Source: Pedobacter sp. Leaf250 (lineage in GTDB: Bacteria; Bacteroidota; Bacteroidia; Sphingobacteriales; Sphingobacteriaceae). Taken from it: 64,000 bases of DNA. The DNA lies in assembly GCF_920984735.1 (NCBI RefSeq), contig NZ_CAKLBU010000001.1:248001-312000 (forward strand), read 5' to 3'. Position numbers and translations under genes: made by a program. Numbering within the stretch: position 1 is the first letter of the stretch; every line of letters starts with the position of its first letter. Shown here in pieces: positions 43,630 to 50,855 of this stretch. The notes under the pieces were generated by a model that saw only the letters and a program-made list of their open reading frames with translations, was not told the origin of the DNA and ran no database searches.

Positions 43630-44196
43630 GTGAATAACAGTTTAAAGAGTTCAGTTCCAACAGATAGAGAAGTTATTTTAGGTATTCTAAATAACTCTGA
43701 AGATACACTTAACAAGTTATACAAAGCGTATTATGTGATGGTTTTGCAATTTATCCTCAATAATAATGGTGATGAAGATGATGCAAAAGATGTTTATCAG
43801 GAAGCCATTATCATATTGTATAATAAAATTAAGGAAGGGAACTTTGAATTAAGCAGTAAACTCAAAACATATATTTATTCAGTTTGCAGGCGAATATGGC
43901 TTAAGAAACTAAGTCAGAATAGTAAGAAAGCCGGTAACATTACTGATTATGAAGATGTGTTGGTTGTGGAGGAAGATGTAGAAACGCATGAGGAAAAAGA
44001 TGCAGCTTTTGTTAAAATGCAATCGGCCCTCGAGCATTTAGGAGAGCCCTGTAAAACTATTATTCAGGATTTTTATATCCATAATTTATCCATGCAGGAT
44101 ATTTGCGAAAAGTTTGGTTATACCAATACTGATAATGCAAAAACACAAAAGTATAAATGCCTGCAAAGGTTAAAGAAAATATTTTTTCAACCATAA
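43630..44196 (+). CDS. ECF-type RNA polymerase sigma-70 factor
   Basis: A 188-residue sigma factor with region 2 (LYKAYYVMVLQFIL...DAKDVYQEAIIILYNKI, residues about 33-75) and region 4 with a helix-turn-helix (LSMQDICEKFGYTNTDNAKTQKYKCLQRLKK, residues 155-185). Regions 1.1 and 3 are absent, as in ECF factors. The start is GTG; the next in-frame ATG lies inside region 2. Its own promoter region has two copies of the element found before the three lipoprotein genes, suggesting autoregulation. The anti-sigma/protease gene follows after 8 bases. Confidence 0.9.
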   Translation: MNNSLKSSVPTDREVILGILNNSEDTLNKLYKAYYVMVLQFILNNNGDEDDAKDVYQEAIIILYNKIKEGNFELSSKLKTYIYSVCRRIWLKKLSQNSKKAGNITDYEDVLVVEEDVETHEEKDAAFVKMQSALEHLGEPCKTIIQDFYIHNLSMQDICEKFGYTNTDNAKTQKYKCLQRLKKIFFQP

Positions 44197-44204
44197 TAAT
44201 TGAA

Positions 44205-45305
44205 ATGAGAAACGATTTGGAGTTAGATGCAATTATTGAAGATTATCTTTTAGGTAAACTTAATCCGCAGGAAACGGAAGCTTTTGAAACACTTCGCCGC
44301 AATGATGCGGCTGTTGATCATAAAGTTGTTTCGCATAAATTCTTTTTAGAATCGATGGAAACATTTGCTGCTCAATTAAGATTAAAAGAGCAATTAAATA
44401 ATATCCATGCAGAAATTGATGTAGAGGGTTTAGCTACAGCTTTAAGACCACATCCATCAAAAGTGATTCAGTTATGGAGAAAACATAAATCCGCCATTGC
44501 AGTTGCTGCATCATTTTTAGTATTGTCTTTAGTGTCTGTTTATTCTATTCAACATAACAGTAAGCAAAAAGAACAACTTGTTTTGCTGAGTAATCAAGTT
44601 AATAAAGCAATCAAAACGCAGAATAACCTAATTAGGAAAATTAATAATACCACTAACGCAGCTGGCAAGCCCGCTATTCAAAACAGCTTTGGTGGTACAG
44701 GTTTTGCGATATCTACGAATGGTTATATTTTAACCAATTTACATGTGATTAATGGTGCTGATTCTTTGTATGTTCAAAATAACAAAGGCGAATCATTCAA
44801 GGTAAAATCGATTTATACTGATTCGCAAAATGATATCGCTATTCTTAAGATAAGTGATAAAAATTTTAATCATCTTTCATCAATTCCATATTCTATCAAA
44901 AAGACAACCAGTAGTATAGGTGAAACGGTTTACACCTTGGGTTATCCTAAAGATGATGCTGTTTTGGGTGAGGGTTACGTAAGTTCTAAAAATGGTTTTA
45001 TCGGTGATACTACTCAATATCAAGTTTCCATTCCAGTAAATCCTGGTAATAGTGGAGGCCCGTTATTAGATAATAATGGAAATTTAGTGGGGATTATCAG
45101 TGGTAAGCCTGATCAGACTGAAGGTGCTGCTTTTGCTATTAAATCAAAATACATTTTAGAGGCCATGAGAGCTATTCCTCAAGATTCTTTAGGATCAAAT
45201 AAGCTATCATCAAGCAATAAGAAAAGTTTGCTTTCCGGTTTAAAACGTACCAAGCAAATTGAGAAATTGCAAGACTATGTATTTATGATTAAAGTTTATA
45301 ATTAA
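44205..45305 (+). CDS. membrane protein fusing an anti-sigma-like N-terminus to a periplasmic trypsin-like serine protease
   Basis: A 366-residue single-pass protein. Residues 1-95 are cytoplasmic and begin LDAIIEDYLLGKLNPQETEA, the form of many Bacteroidota anti-sigma N-termini. A TM helix covers about 98-118. A short coiled segment leads to an S1C/trypsin-like domain with GTGFAISTNGYILTNLHVI (His180), NDIAILKI (Asp210) and NPGNSGGPLL (Ser283); the triad is complete. No PDZ domain follows; only about 80 residues remain. ATG 44205 lies 8 bases after the sigma stop. It probably holds the sigma factor at the membrane and processes or senses envelope damage; this is inference. Confidence 0.85.
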   Translation: MRNDLELDAIIEDYLLGKLNPQETEAFETLRRNDAAVDHKVVSHKFFLESMETFAAQLRLKEQLNNIHAEIDVEGLATALRPHPSKVIQLWRKHKSAIAVAASFLVLSLVSVYSIQHNSKQKEQLVLLSNQVNKAIKTQNNLIRKINNTTNAAGKPAIQNSFGGTGFAISTNGYILTNLHVINGADSLYVQNNKGESFKVKSIYTDSQNDIAILKISDKNFNHLSSIPYSIKKTTSSIGETVYTLGYPKDDAVLGEGYVSSKNGFIGDTTQYQVSIPVNPGNSGGPLLDNNGNLVGIISGKPDQTEGAAFAIKSKYILEAMRAIPQDSLGSNKLSSSNKKSLLSGLKRTKQIEKLQDYVFMIKVYN

Positions 45306-45331
45306 TTTACCCAAACAAATTAATATTCTTG

Positions 45332-45364
45332 AAACCCTGTTGATTAACCTCTTCAGGGTTTTTT
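45332..45364 (+). terminator. terminator of the sigma/protease operon
   Basis: An 8-bp stem AAACCCTG (45332-45339) with CAGGGTTT (45354-45361), 14-base loop, T-run. Confidence 0.75.
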
Positions 45365-45463
45365 GTTGGCAGAATAATTTGATTGCATTATTATTATATT
45401 ATGTCTATGTATTTAGTATAGTATTGTTTATTTTTGTTTAAATCAAATTAAAAGAAAAATATC

Positions 45464-46099
45464 ATGAGTATAAGACTAGGCGATACCGCACCCAATTTTC
45501 AGGCAAATACATCAATTGGTGAAATAGATTTTTACGATTTTCTTGGCGATAGCTGGGGTGTTTTATTTTCGCACCCAGCAGATTATACACCTGTTTGCAC
45601 TACTGAACTCGGACGTACGGCTGCCCTAAAAGGTGAATTTGAAAAACGTAATGTGAAAGTGTTAGCCATAAGCGTTGATACTGCCGAATCTCATAAAGGA
45701 TGGATCAGCGATATCAATGAAACGCAAAATACGTCAGTTGAATTCCCGATCATTGCCGATCCAGATAGAACTGTAGCAAATCTGTACGATATGATTCATC
45801 CTAATGCATCTGAAACCTTAACAGTAAGATCGCTTTTCGTGATCAGTCCTGATAAAAAAGTAAAATTAATTATCACTTACCCGGCCTCTACAGGAAGAAA
45901 TTTCAATGAAGTATTAAGAGTTATCGATTCCCTACAGCTTACTGCAAATTATAGTGTAGCAACTCCTGCAGATTGGAAGGATGGGGAAGATGTAATTGTG
46001 GTTAATAGTATTAAAACAGAAGATATACCTGCTAAATTTCCTAAAGGACACCAAATAATTAAACCTTATTTGCGTACAACACCGCAACCAAATAAATAA
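45464..46099 (+). CDS. 1-Cys peroxiredoxin (Prx6 type)
   Basis: A 211-residue thioredoxin-fold peroxidase that reduces hydrogen peroxide and organic hydroperoxides. The catalytic motif HPADYTPVCTTELG has the peroxidatic Cys45; it is the only cysteine in the protein, so a resolving Cys must come from another thiol. The C-terminal arm with WKDGEDVIVVNSI and KGHQIIKPYLRTTPQ is typical of Prx6. Cytoplasmic, monocistronic. Confidence 0.94.
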   Translation: MSIRLGDTAPNFQANTSIGEIDFYDFLGDSWGVLFSHPADYTPVCTTELGRTAALKGEFEKRNVKVLAISVDTAESHKGWISDINETQNTSVEFPIIADPDRTVANLYDMIHPNASETLTVRSLFVISPDKKVKLIITYPASTGRNFNEVLRVIDSLQLTANYSVATPADWKDGEDVIVVNSIKTEDIPAKFPKGHQIIKPYLRTTPQPNK

Positions 46100-46176
46100 T
46101 TGTGCAAAAAACAATGTTTCTTCGCAACATTTTTGTTGATTAATGTTCAAGAGATTGCTTTAAGTCTCTGAATTAT

Positions 46177-46193
46177 TATATTTGATAGTTTTG
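46177..46193 (+). promoter_or_regulatory. two overlapping -7 boxes before cspA
   Basis: TATATTTG (46177-46184) and TAGTTTTG (46186-46193) both fit TAnnTTTG and would give a leader of about 110 nt, in keeping with the long regulatory leaders of cold-shock genes. Confidence 0.45.
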
Positions 46194-46309
46194 TTTCAGA
46201 ATTAGCGCTTAATCTGGTTGTTTTGCTTTATTATTAGATAAGAAATAATTAATTAAGATGTGAATCAAAGCATACGGGTTTATTTTTTTATAAAATTTTT
46301 TATTTTTTT

Positions 46310-46507
46310 ATGGCAACCGGAAAAGTTAAATGGTTTAACACTCAAAAGGGCTTTGGATTTATTGTTCAAGAAGACAACAAAGATTTATTTGTACACTTTA
46401 AAGATGTTTTAGGTGGTATTGATACCCTGAAAGAAAATGATACAGTTGAATTTGAAGTAGCTGAGGGCAGAAAAGGTTTACAAGCAGTAAACGTTAAAAA
46501 AGTTTAA
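46310..46507 (+). CDS. cold-shock protein CspA family
   Basis: A 65-residue OB-fold protein with intact RNP1 (KGFGFI) and RNP2 (LFVHF) and the WFN segment. It binds single-stranded RNA/DNA and acts as an RNA chaperone. A long AT-rich leader precedes it, and a terminator follows. It is the canonical counterpart of the degenerate paralogue at 34751. Confidence 0.95.
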   Translation: MATGKVKWFNTQKGFGFIVQEDNKDLFVHFKDVLGGIDTLKENDTVEFEVAEGRKGLQAVNVKKV

Positions 46508-46540
46508 GCGAAATTATATAACTTAATCATCCTCAAATGA

Positions 46541-46564
46541 AGCCTTTCTATGGAAAGGCTTTTT
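46541..46564. terminator. bidirectional terminator between cspA and the methyltransferase gene
   Basis: An 8-bp perfect stem AGCCTTTC (46541-46548) with GAAAGGCT (46553-46560), 4-base loop, followed by TTTT; convergent genes on both sides. Confidence 0.8.
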
Positions 46565-46569
46565 GCGTT

Positions 46570-47754
46570 TTAGTAATATTGTAGAATGGTAGATTTTAAA
46601 ATAATATTGTTACCAGTAATATCTTTTGTAAAGATGAGGAAATCACTTTTTCCTGGTTTTATTTTAAATTTTTTAGCTAAATCTTCTGCCTTTGCAGGAT
46701 AGTTTCTTACAATAATATTTCCAATAAGTTCAGTTTCCTTTTTCAGATCTTTAGGCATTAGAATTTCATTTATCTTAAAAATCCTACCAGGAAATTCAGT
46801 TTTGAATGCTGTTGAGGTATACAATTGGGTTTGAGGATGTAATTTATTTAATTCATACCTATTTCCAATTAAATTAAACGCCCCCGATTTTAGTAAAGCA
46901 GCATCAGGCTCATAAAGATATTCTGATGCTGAAATATAATCTGCAAAAGTTGCCGCTACATCCATTTCCGAATGTAAAAAGGTAAAATCCTTTTCATTTT
47001 CGTTTATTGTTACTGCATGTATTCTTAATGTACCCAAGAAGTTTTTATCAATCACCCAAAGCAATTCTTTACACTCATTTTTTAAACTAACGATATGAAT
47101 TTCACTTACGTTTTTCAATTCAGAAAGTCCGGCAGTGATATCAAGTAGTGGTGCAGTTTTAATAATCAGCCTTGATGATTTCTCTAATAATAAATCAAGA
47201 TTGCTAACAACATCTGGTGTACAATCTTTTAACATAAATACCTTACCAGCTTGGGCTCTTCTGGCCGGATCTACGTAAACGGTATCAAAACCTTCTGATG
47301 TAAAATTTAAAAAGTCAATTCCATCACCAGCATGGAAATTGATGTTCTTTACGTTTAGAACCGAAGCATTATATTTTGCGATTTCAGACAACTGATTATT
47401 GAATTCGCAATGTGTTACACTTTTTAGGTTTTGAGCAAAGTAATAAGCATCGATACCGAAACCTCCAGAAATATCAATCAAACTGTTTCCTATAACTAAT
47501 TTTGATTTATAGTTAGCTGTAATTTCTGAAGAGGTTTGTTCGATGGAGAGGGGTGCCGGATAATAAATGTTAGGTGTATTAAACCAGGTTGGTAATTTTT
47601 TTTGCGCTTTTTTTTTAGCAGTAATTTGATCGGCGAGTTCGGCTGAAGAAACATTTTCAAAAATACTTTTAGCCAAAATAATTCGATTTACATCAGCATT
47701 TAAATTTGCATCAATGTAGTTCTGAATTTCCTGATCTAATATATTTTTGTTCAT
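46570..47754 (-). CDS. class I SAM-dependent methyltransferase (THUMP-like C-terminal domain)
   Basis: A 394-residue protein from ATG 47754 (a TTG four codons upstream is possible). A Rossmann methyltransferase core is visible: IDISGGFGIDAYYFA (motif I), HCEFN acidic loop, GDGIDFL and VYVDPARR (motif IV-like, DPAR). The C-terminal part (about residues 300-394) resembles a THUMP-like domain, suggesting RNA as substrate. The target RNA is unknown. Last gene of the YggS-GNAT-aspartate kinase operon. Confidence 0.82.
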   Translation of the reverse strand: MNKNILDQEIQNYIDANLNADVNRIILAKSIFENVSSAELADQITAKKKAQKKLPTWFNTPNIYYPAPLSIEQTSSEITANYKSKLVIGNSLIDISGGFGIDAYYFAQNLKSVTHCEFNNQLSEIAKYNASVLNVKNINFHAGDGIDFLNFTSEGFDTVYVDPARRAQAGKVFMLKDCTPDVVSNLDLLLEKSSRLIIKTAPLLDITAGLSELKNVSEIHIVSLKNECKELLWVIDKNFLGTLRIHAVTINENEKDFTFLHSEMDVAATFADYISASEYLYEPDAALLKSGAFNLIGNRYELNKLHPQTQLYTSTAFKTEFPGRIFKINEILMPKDLKKETELIGNIIVRNYPAKAEDLAKKFKIKPGKSDFLIFTKDITGNNIILKSTILQYY

Positions 47755-47773
47755 TGATGTTATCAAAAACCCT

Positions 47774-49054
47774 TTAAATTTGGCTGTTTAAATTTTTGCT
47801 CTTCATTACCATTTGGCAGGTATGACGGCTTTTCACTTCCAGTAAAATATCTTTGTCAACAGTAACTCGATCAATCGTGTTTTGATTGTAGTATCTAATG
47901 GTAACCAATTCCAAATTTTTATTATATTTTATTGTAAACTCTGTAGAAAGATCGCCGATCAGTTTTTCTATTTGTGATGGGTGATCATCTACGCTAACAG
48001 AAAAGCTAATGGCCGAATTTAGCATGGTGTTGATTTTGATTTTATGTCTATGGAAGAGCTCAAAAATATTGCTCAAATTTTCTTCAATGATAAATGAATA
48101 ATCCTTTGGGAAAATAGAAATTAATGCCTGATTAACCTTAAAAATAAAAGAGGGGATAGGAAGTGGGTTGTTTTCCTTTGTTATGGCAGTACCATATCCT
48201 TCAGGTTGAATAAATGACCTTACAAACAATGGGATACCTTTATTTTGTAAAGGTTTAATGGTTTTTGGATGGATGACAGTTGCTCCATAATATGTCAATT
48301 CGATGGCATCATGGTATGACAATTGTGCAATTTTTTCTGTTTCATCAAACCATTTTGGATCAGCATTTAACACTCCAGGAACATCTTTCCAAATGGTTAA
48401 TGCAGCTGCATCCAAACACGATGCAAAAATAGCCGCTGAATAATCAGAGCCTTCTCTACCTAAAGTTGTAGTATAGTTTTCACTTGTACCTCCGATAAAT
48501 CCTTGAGTAATGATGATGTTTTCTGAAATTAAAGGTGCCAAATCCCTTTGAATAATTTGATTGGTTTTTAGCCAGTCTACTTTGCCTTCCCGGTAAGTAT
48601 TATCAGTTTGGATATAGTTTCTGGCATCAACCCACAAGGATTTATTCCCCATCTCATTTAACCAGGCCGATACAATTTTTGTAGAAATTACCTCGCCAAT
48701 AGAAACAATTTGATCATAAATATAATCAACATCATTATCTGGCTCATCTTCAATCAGCCAATCTATTTCAACAAAAGAGTTGGCTACATCATCATAAATA
48801 GAATTCGAATTTCCTTCAAATAAGTCATCAATAACCTGAAAATGAAAGTTTTTTATCTCCTCAAAAATAGAATGGGTTTCATCACTTTGTGTTAAATAAG
48901 CCTTTGTTAAATCTTCCAAACGGTTGGTAATTTTACCCATTGCAGAAACCACAACCAAAAGGTTTCCACTTTTATAATCGCGAACAATATTGGCTAAATT
49001 TTTTACACCTGCGGCATCCTTCACAGATGCGCCACCAAACTTAAAAATATCCAT
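47774..49054 (-). CDS. lysC: aspartate kinase (monofunctional)
   Basis: A 426-residue amino-acid kinase catalysing the first step of the Lys/Thr/Met pathway. It starts MDIFKFGGASVKDA, the KFGGxS kinase motif; the start at 49054 is chosen because an upstream in-frame ATG (49102) would add 16 residues before this motif and overlap the GNAT gene. Later motifs TLGREGSDYSAAIFA and WKDVPGVLNADP are intact, and an ACT regulatory region occupies the C-terminal third. It is not fused to homoserine dehydrogenase. Two bases separate it from the GNAT gene. Confidence 0.93.
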   Translation of the reverse strand: MDIFKFGGASVKDAAGVKNLANIVRDYKSGNLLVVVSAMGKITNRLEDLTKAYLTQSDETHSIFEEIKNFHFQVIDDLFEGNSNSIYDDVANSFVEIDWLIEDEPDNDVDYIYDQIVSIGEVISTKIVSAWLNEMGNKSLWVDARNYIQTDNTYREGKVDWLKTNQIIQRDLAPLISENIIITQGFIGGTSENYTTTLGREGSDYSAAIFASCLDAAALTIWKDVPGVLNADPKWFDETEKIAQLSYHDAIELTYYGATVIHPKTIKPLQNKGIPLFVRSFIQPEGYGTAITKENNPLPIPSFIFKVNQALISIFPKDYSFIIEENLSNIFELFHRHKIKINTMLNSAISFSVSVDDHPSQIEKLIGDLSTEFTIKYNKNLELVTIRYYNQNTIDRVTVDKDILLEVKSRHTCQMVMKSKNLNSQI

Positions 49055-49056
49055 AA

Positions 49057-49524
49057 TTAAAAAGCCTTTACTTGTTCTTGAGAAAGCGCTGCGTTTAACC
49101 AACCGCTTTCTAAATGTGCCGCATATTTGTTGTAAAAATTAATTGCCGGCTCATTCCAATCCAATACCTGCCAAACCATTCCAGTATATTTGTCACTTTT
49201 GGCTTCCTCGATCACTTTCTCAAAAAGAACTTTTCCAATGCCTTTGCCACGCATGTCTTCTGTTACAATGAAATCTTCTAAATATAATCTACAGCCCTTC
49301 CAAGTCGAATATCGAGTATAAAATAAGGCAAAGCCAACAATTTTTTTATCCACTACTGCTACGAATGCTTTCCAAACCGGATTTTCTCCAAAACCAGCAT
49401 CTACAAAGTGATTTAAATTCACTGTAACTTCTTGTGGAGCCTTTTCGTAAAGTGCAAGTTCATTAACTAATTCCAATATTCTTGGGCAATCATTTGCCAC
49501 TGCTATTCTAATATTTAAGTCCAT
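49057..49524 (-). CDS. GNAT family N-acetyltransferase
   Basis: A 155-residue acetyltransferase. The acetyl-CoA motif A is VTEDMRGKGIGKVLFEKVI (Q/RxxGxG/A), preceded by LYLEDFIV (motif D/A strand). The whole sequence resembles spermidine/diamine acetyltransferases (SSAT-like, with YSTWKGCRLYLEDF). The substrate is uncertain. It is adjacent (0-base gap) to YggS and 2 bases from aspartate kinase. Confidence 0.9.
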   Translation of the reverse strand: MDLNIRIAVANDCPRILELVNELALYEKAPQEVTVNLNHFVDAGFGENPVWKAFVAVVDKKIVGFALFYTRYSTWKGCRLYLEDFIVTEDMRGKGIGKVLFEKVIEEAKSDKYTGMVWQVLDWNEPAINFYNKYAAHLESGWLNAALSQEQVKAF

Positions 49525-50223
49525 TTAGTTTGCAGAGAGGTTTTTAAAATGCTTGATAATTCTTTTTCCAAAAATGCTACTCCCAATTCGTACCATCGTA
49601 CTTCCTTCTTCAATGGCTATATTATAGTCGGCGCTCATTCCTGTAGATATTTCTTTAAAAGAATCTTCATTGCGGAAAAAGCTTAACTTAATTCCATCAA
49701 AAAATACCTTAAGTTCATGGAATTCTATAGTAATTTGTTTTTCGTTTTTGGTATTGGTTGCAATGCCCATTAGGCCCACAATCCGAACGTTTTTCAATTG
49801 TTGATACTCTTCCGACCTTAAAATTTCTATAACCTCATCGTATCCTAAGCCAAATTTTGTATCCTCATCAGCAATGTAAACTTGCAATAAACAGTCTATT
49901 GTTCTTTTATTTTTTAAGGCTTGTTTATTAATTTCCTGAAGCAGCTTCAAACTATCTACACCATGTATCATGGTTACAAATGGCGCTATATATTTTACTT
50001 TATTGGTTTGAAGATGACCAATTAAATGCCATTCAATATCTTTCGGAAGCTTTTCTTCCTTTTCTACCATTTCTTGTACATGGTTTTCACCAAAAATACG
50101 TTGACCAGCATTGTAAGCTTCTTGCATGGCTTCGACTGTTTGTGTTTTAGAAACAGCAATTAACTTAACGCCATCAGATTCTACTTCGCTTTTATATTGT
50201 TTAAGATTATCAGCTATGCTCAT
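49525..50223 (-). CDS. YggS family PLP homeostasis protein
   Basis: A 232-residue alanine-racemase-fold protein that binds PLP and tunes vitamin-B6 and amino-acid pools (YggS/PROSC). The PLP lysine is Lys26 in LIAVSKTQT; FGENHVQEMVEK, the STGMSADYNIAI segment and the phosphate-binding VRIGSSIFGKR follow. It heads the operon with GNAT, aspartate kinase and methyltransferase. Confidence 0.94.
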   Translation of the reverse strand: MSIADNLKQYKSEVESDGVKLIAVSKTQTVEAMQEAYNAGQRIFGENHVQEMVEKEEKLPKDIEWHLIGHLQTNKVKYIAPFVTMIHGVDSLKLLQEINKQALKNKRTIDCLLQVYIADEDTKFGLGYDEVIEILRSEEYQQLKNVRIVGLMGIATNTKNEKQITIEFHELKVFFDGIKLSFFRNEDSFKEISTGMSADYNIAIEEGSTMVRIGSSIFGKRIIKHFKNLSAN

Positions 50224-50230
50224 TTATAAC

Positions 50231-50238
50231 TATTTTTG
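50231..50238 (+). promoter_or_regulatory. -7 box (TATTTTTG) of the DUF4296-mutS2 operon
   Basis: TATTTTTG fits TAnnTTTG and gives a leader of about 50 nt. It lies in the 70-base divergent region shared with yggS. Confidence 0.45.
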
Positions 50239-50293
50239 GGTAAAATTAACAACCTTGCCGCAATTTGAGCAAAAAAATAATGTTTAATTAATA

Positions 50294-50854
50294 ATGAAGA
50301 GATTAGTTTGGGTGTTGGTAGTCCTATTTTTTATAGCGGGCTGTAAACCAAAAGCTCCGCAAGGAATTATTGAAAGTGAAAAAATGGAGCAGATATTGTA
50401 TGATATTCATTTAGTTGATGGTTACATTTCTACAATCTATATTCAAGATTCGGCAAGAAAAGTTGGTGCAGCTTATTATAAAGGAATTTATAAAAAATAC
50501 GATACCGATTCTGTTCAATACGCTAAAAGTTTAAATTACTACAATAACAATCCAGATCAGCTTCAGGAAATGTATAAGGCAATTTCCAAAAAATTAGATA
50601 ACCAAAAAGTGAGCTTAAAAAAAGCCGATTCATTGATGCTGAGAAATACTTTTGTGAAAGATTCTATAAAAATTATCAAGAAATATAAAGCTGATTCCTT
50701 GCTCATTAGGAAAAAAATGAAACCAGATTCTGCCAGTAAAGCAACTACAGAAATACAAATTAAAAAGAAGAAAGCCCAGGCCGATTCGCTTATCAATACT
50801 AAAAGAAATTATAGTGGAGCATTACAAACAGTAGCACCCACAGCAGTACAATAA
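50294..50854 (+). CDS. DUF4296 domain-containing lipoprotein
   Basis: A 186-residue protein: signal segment with lipobox FIAGC (Cys17), then the DUF4296 helical domain (EKMEQILYDIHLVDGYIS, YKGIYKKYDTDSVQYAKSLNYYNNNPDQL, residues about 28-105) and a Lys/Asp/Ser-rich charged tail. Function unknown; the family is confined mostly to Bacteroidota. It ends 1 base before mutS2, so the two are co-transcribed, although a functional tie is not evident. Confidence 0.88.
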   Translation: MKRLVWVLVVLFFIAGCKPKAPQGIIESEKMEQILYDIHLVDGYISTIYIQDSARKVGAAYYKGIYKKYDTDSVQYAKSLNYYNNNPDQLQEMYKAISKKLDNQKVSLKKADSLMLRNTFVKDSIKIIKKYKADSLLIRKKMKPDSASKATTEIQIKKKKAQADSLINTKRNYSGALQTVAPTAVQ

Positions 50855-50855
50855 T

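Noticed and set aside
49055-49102. 16-residue N-terminal extension of aspartate kinase
   Set aside because: It overlaps the GNAT gene and precedes the canonical start MDIFKFGGAS; the ATG at 49054 is preferred.
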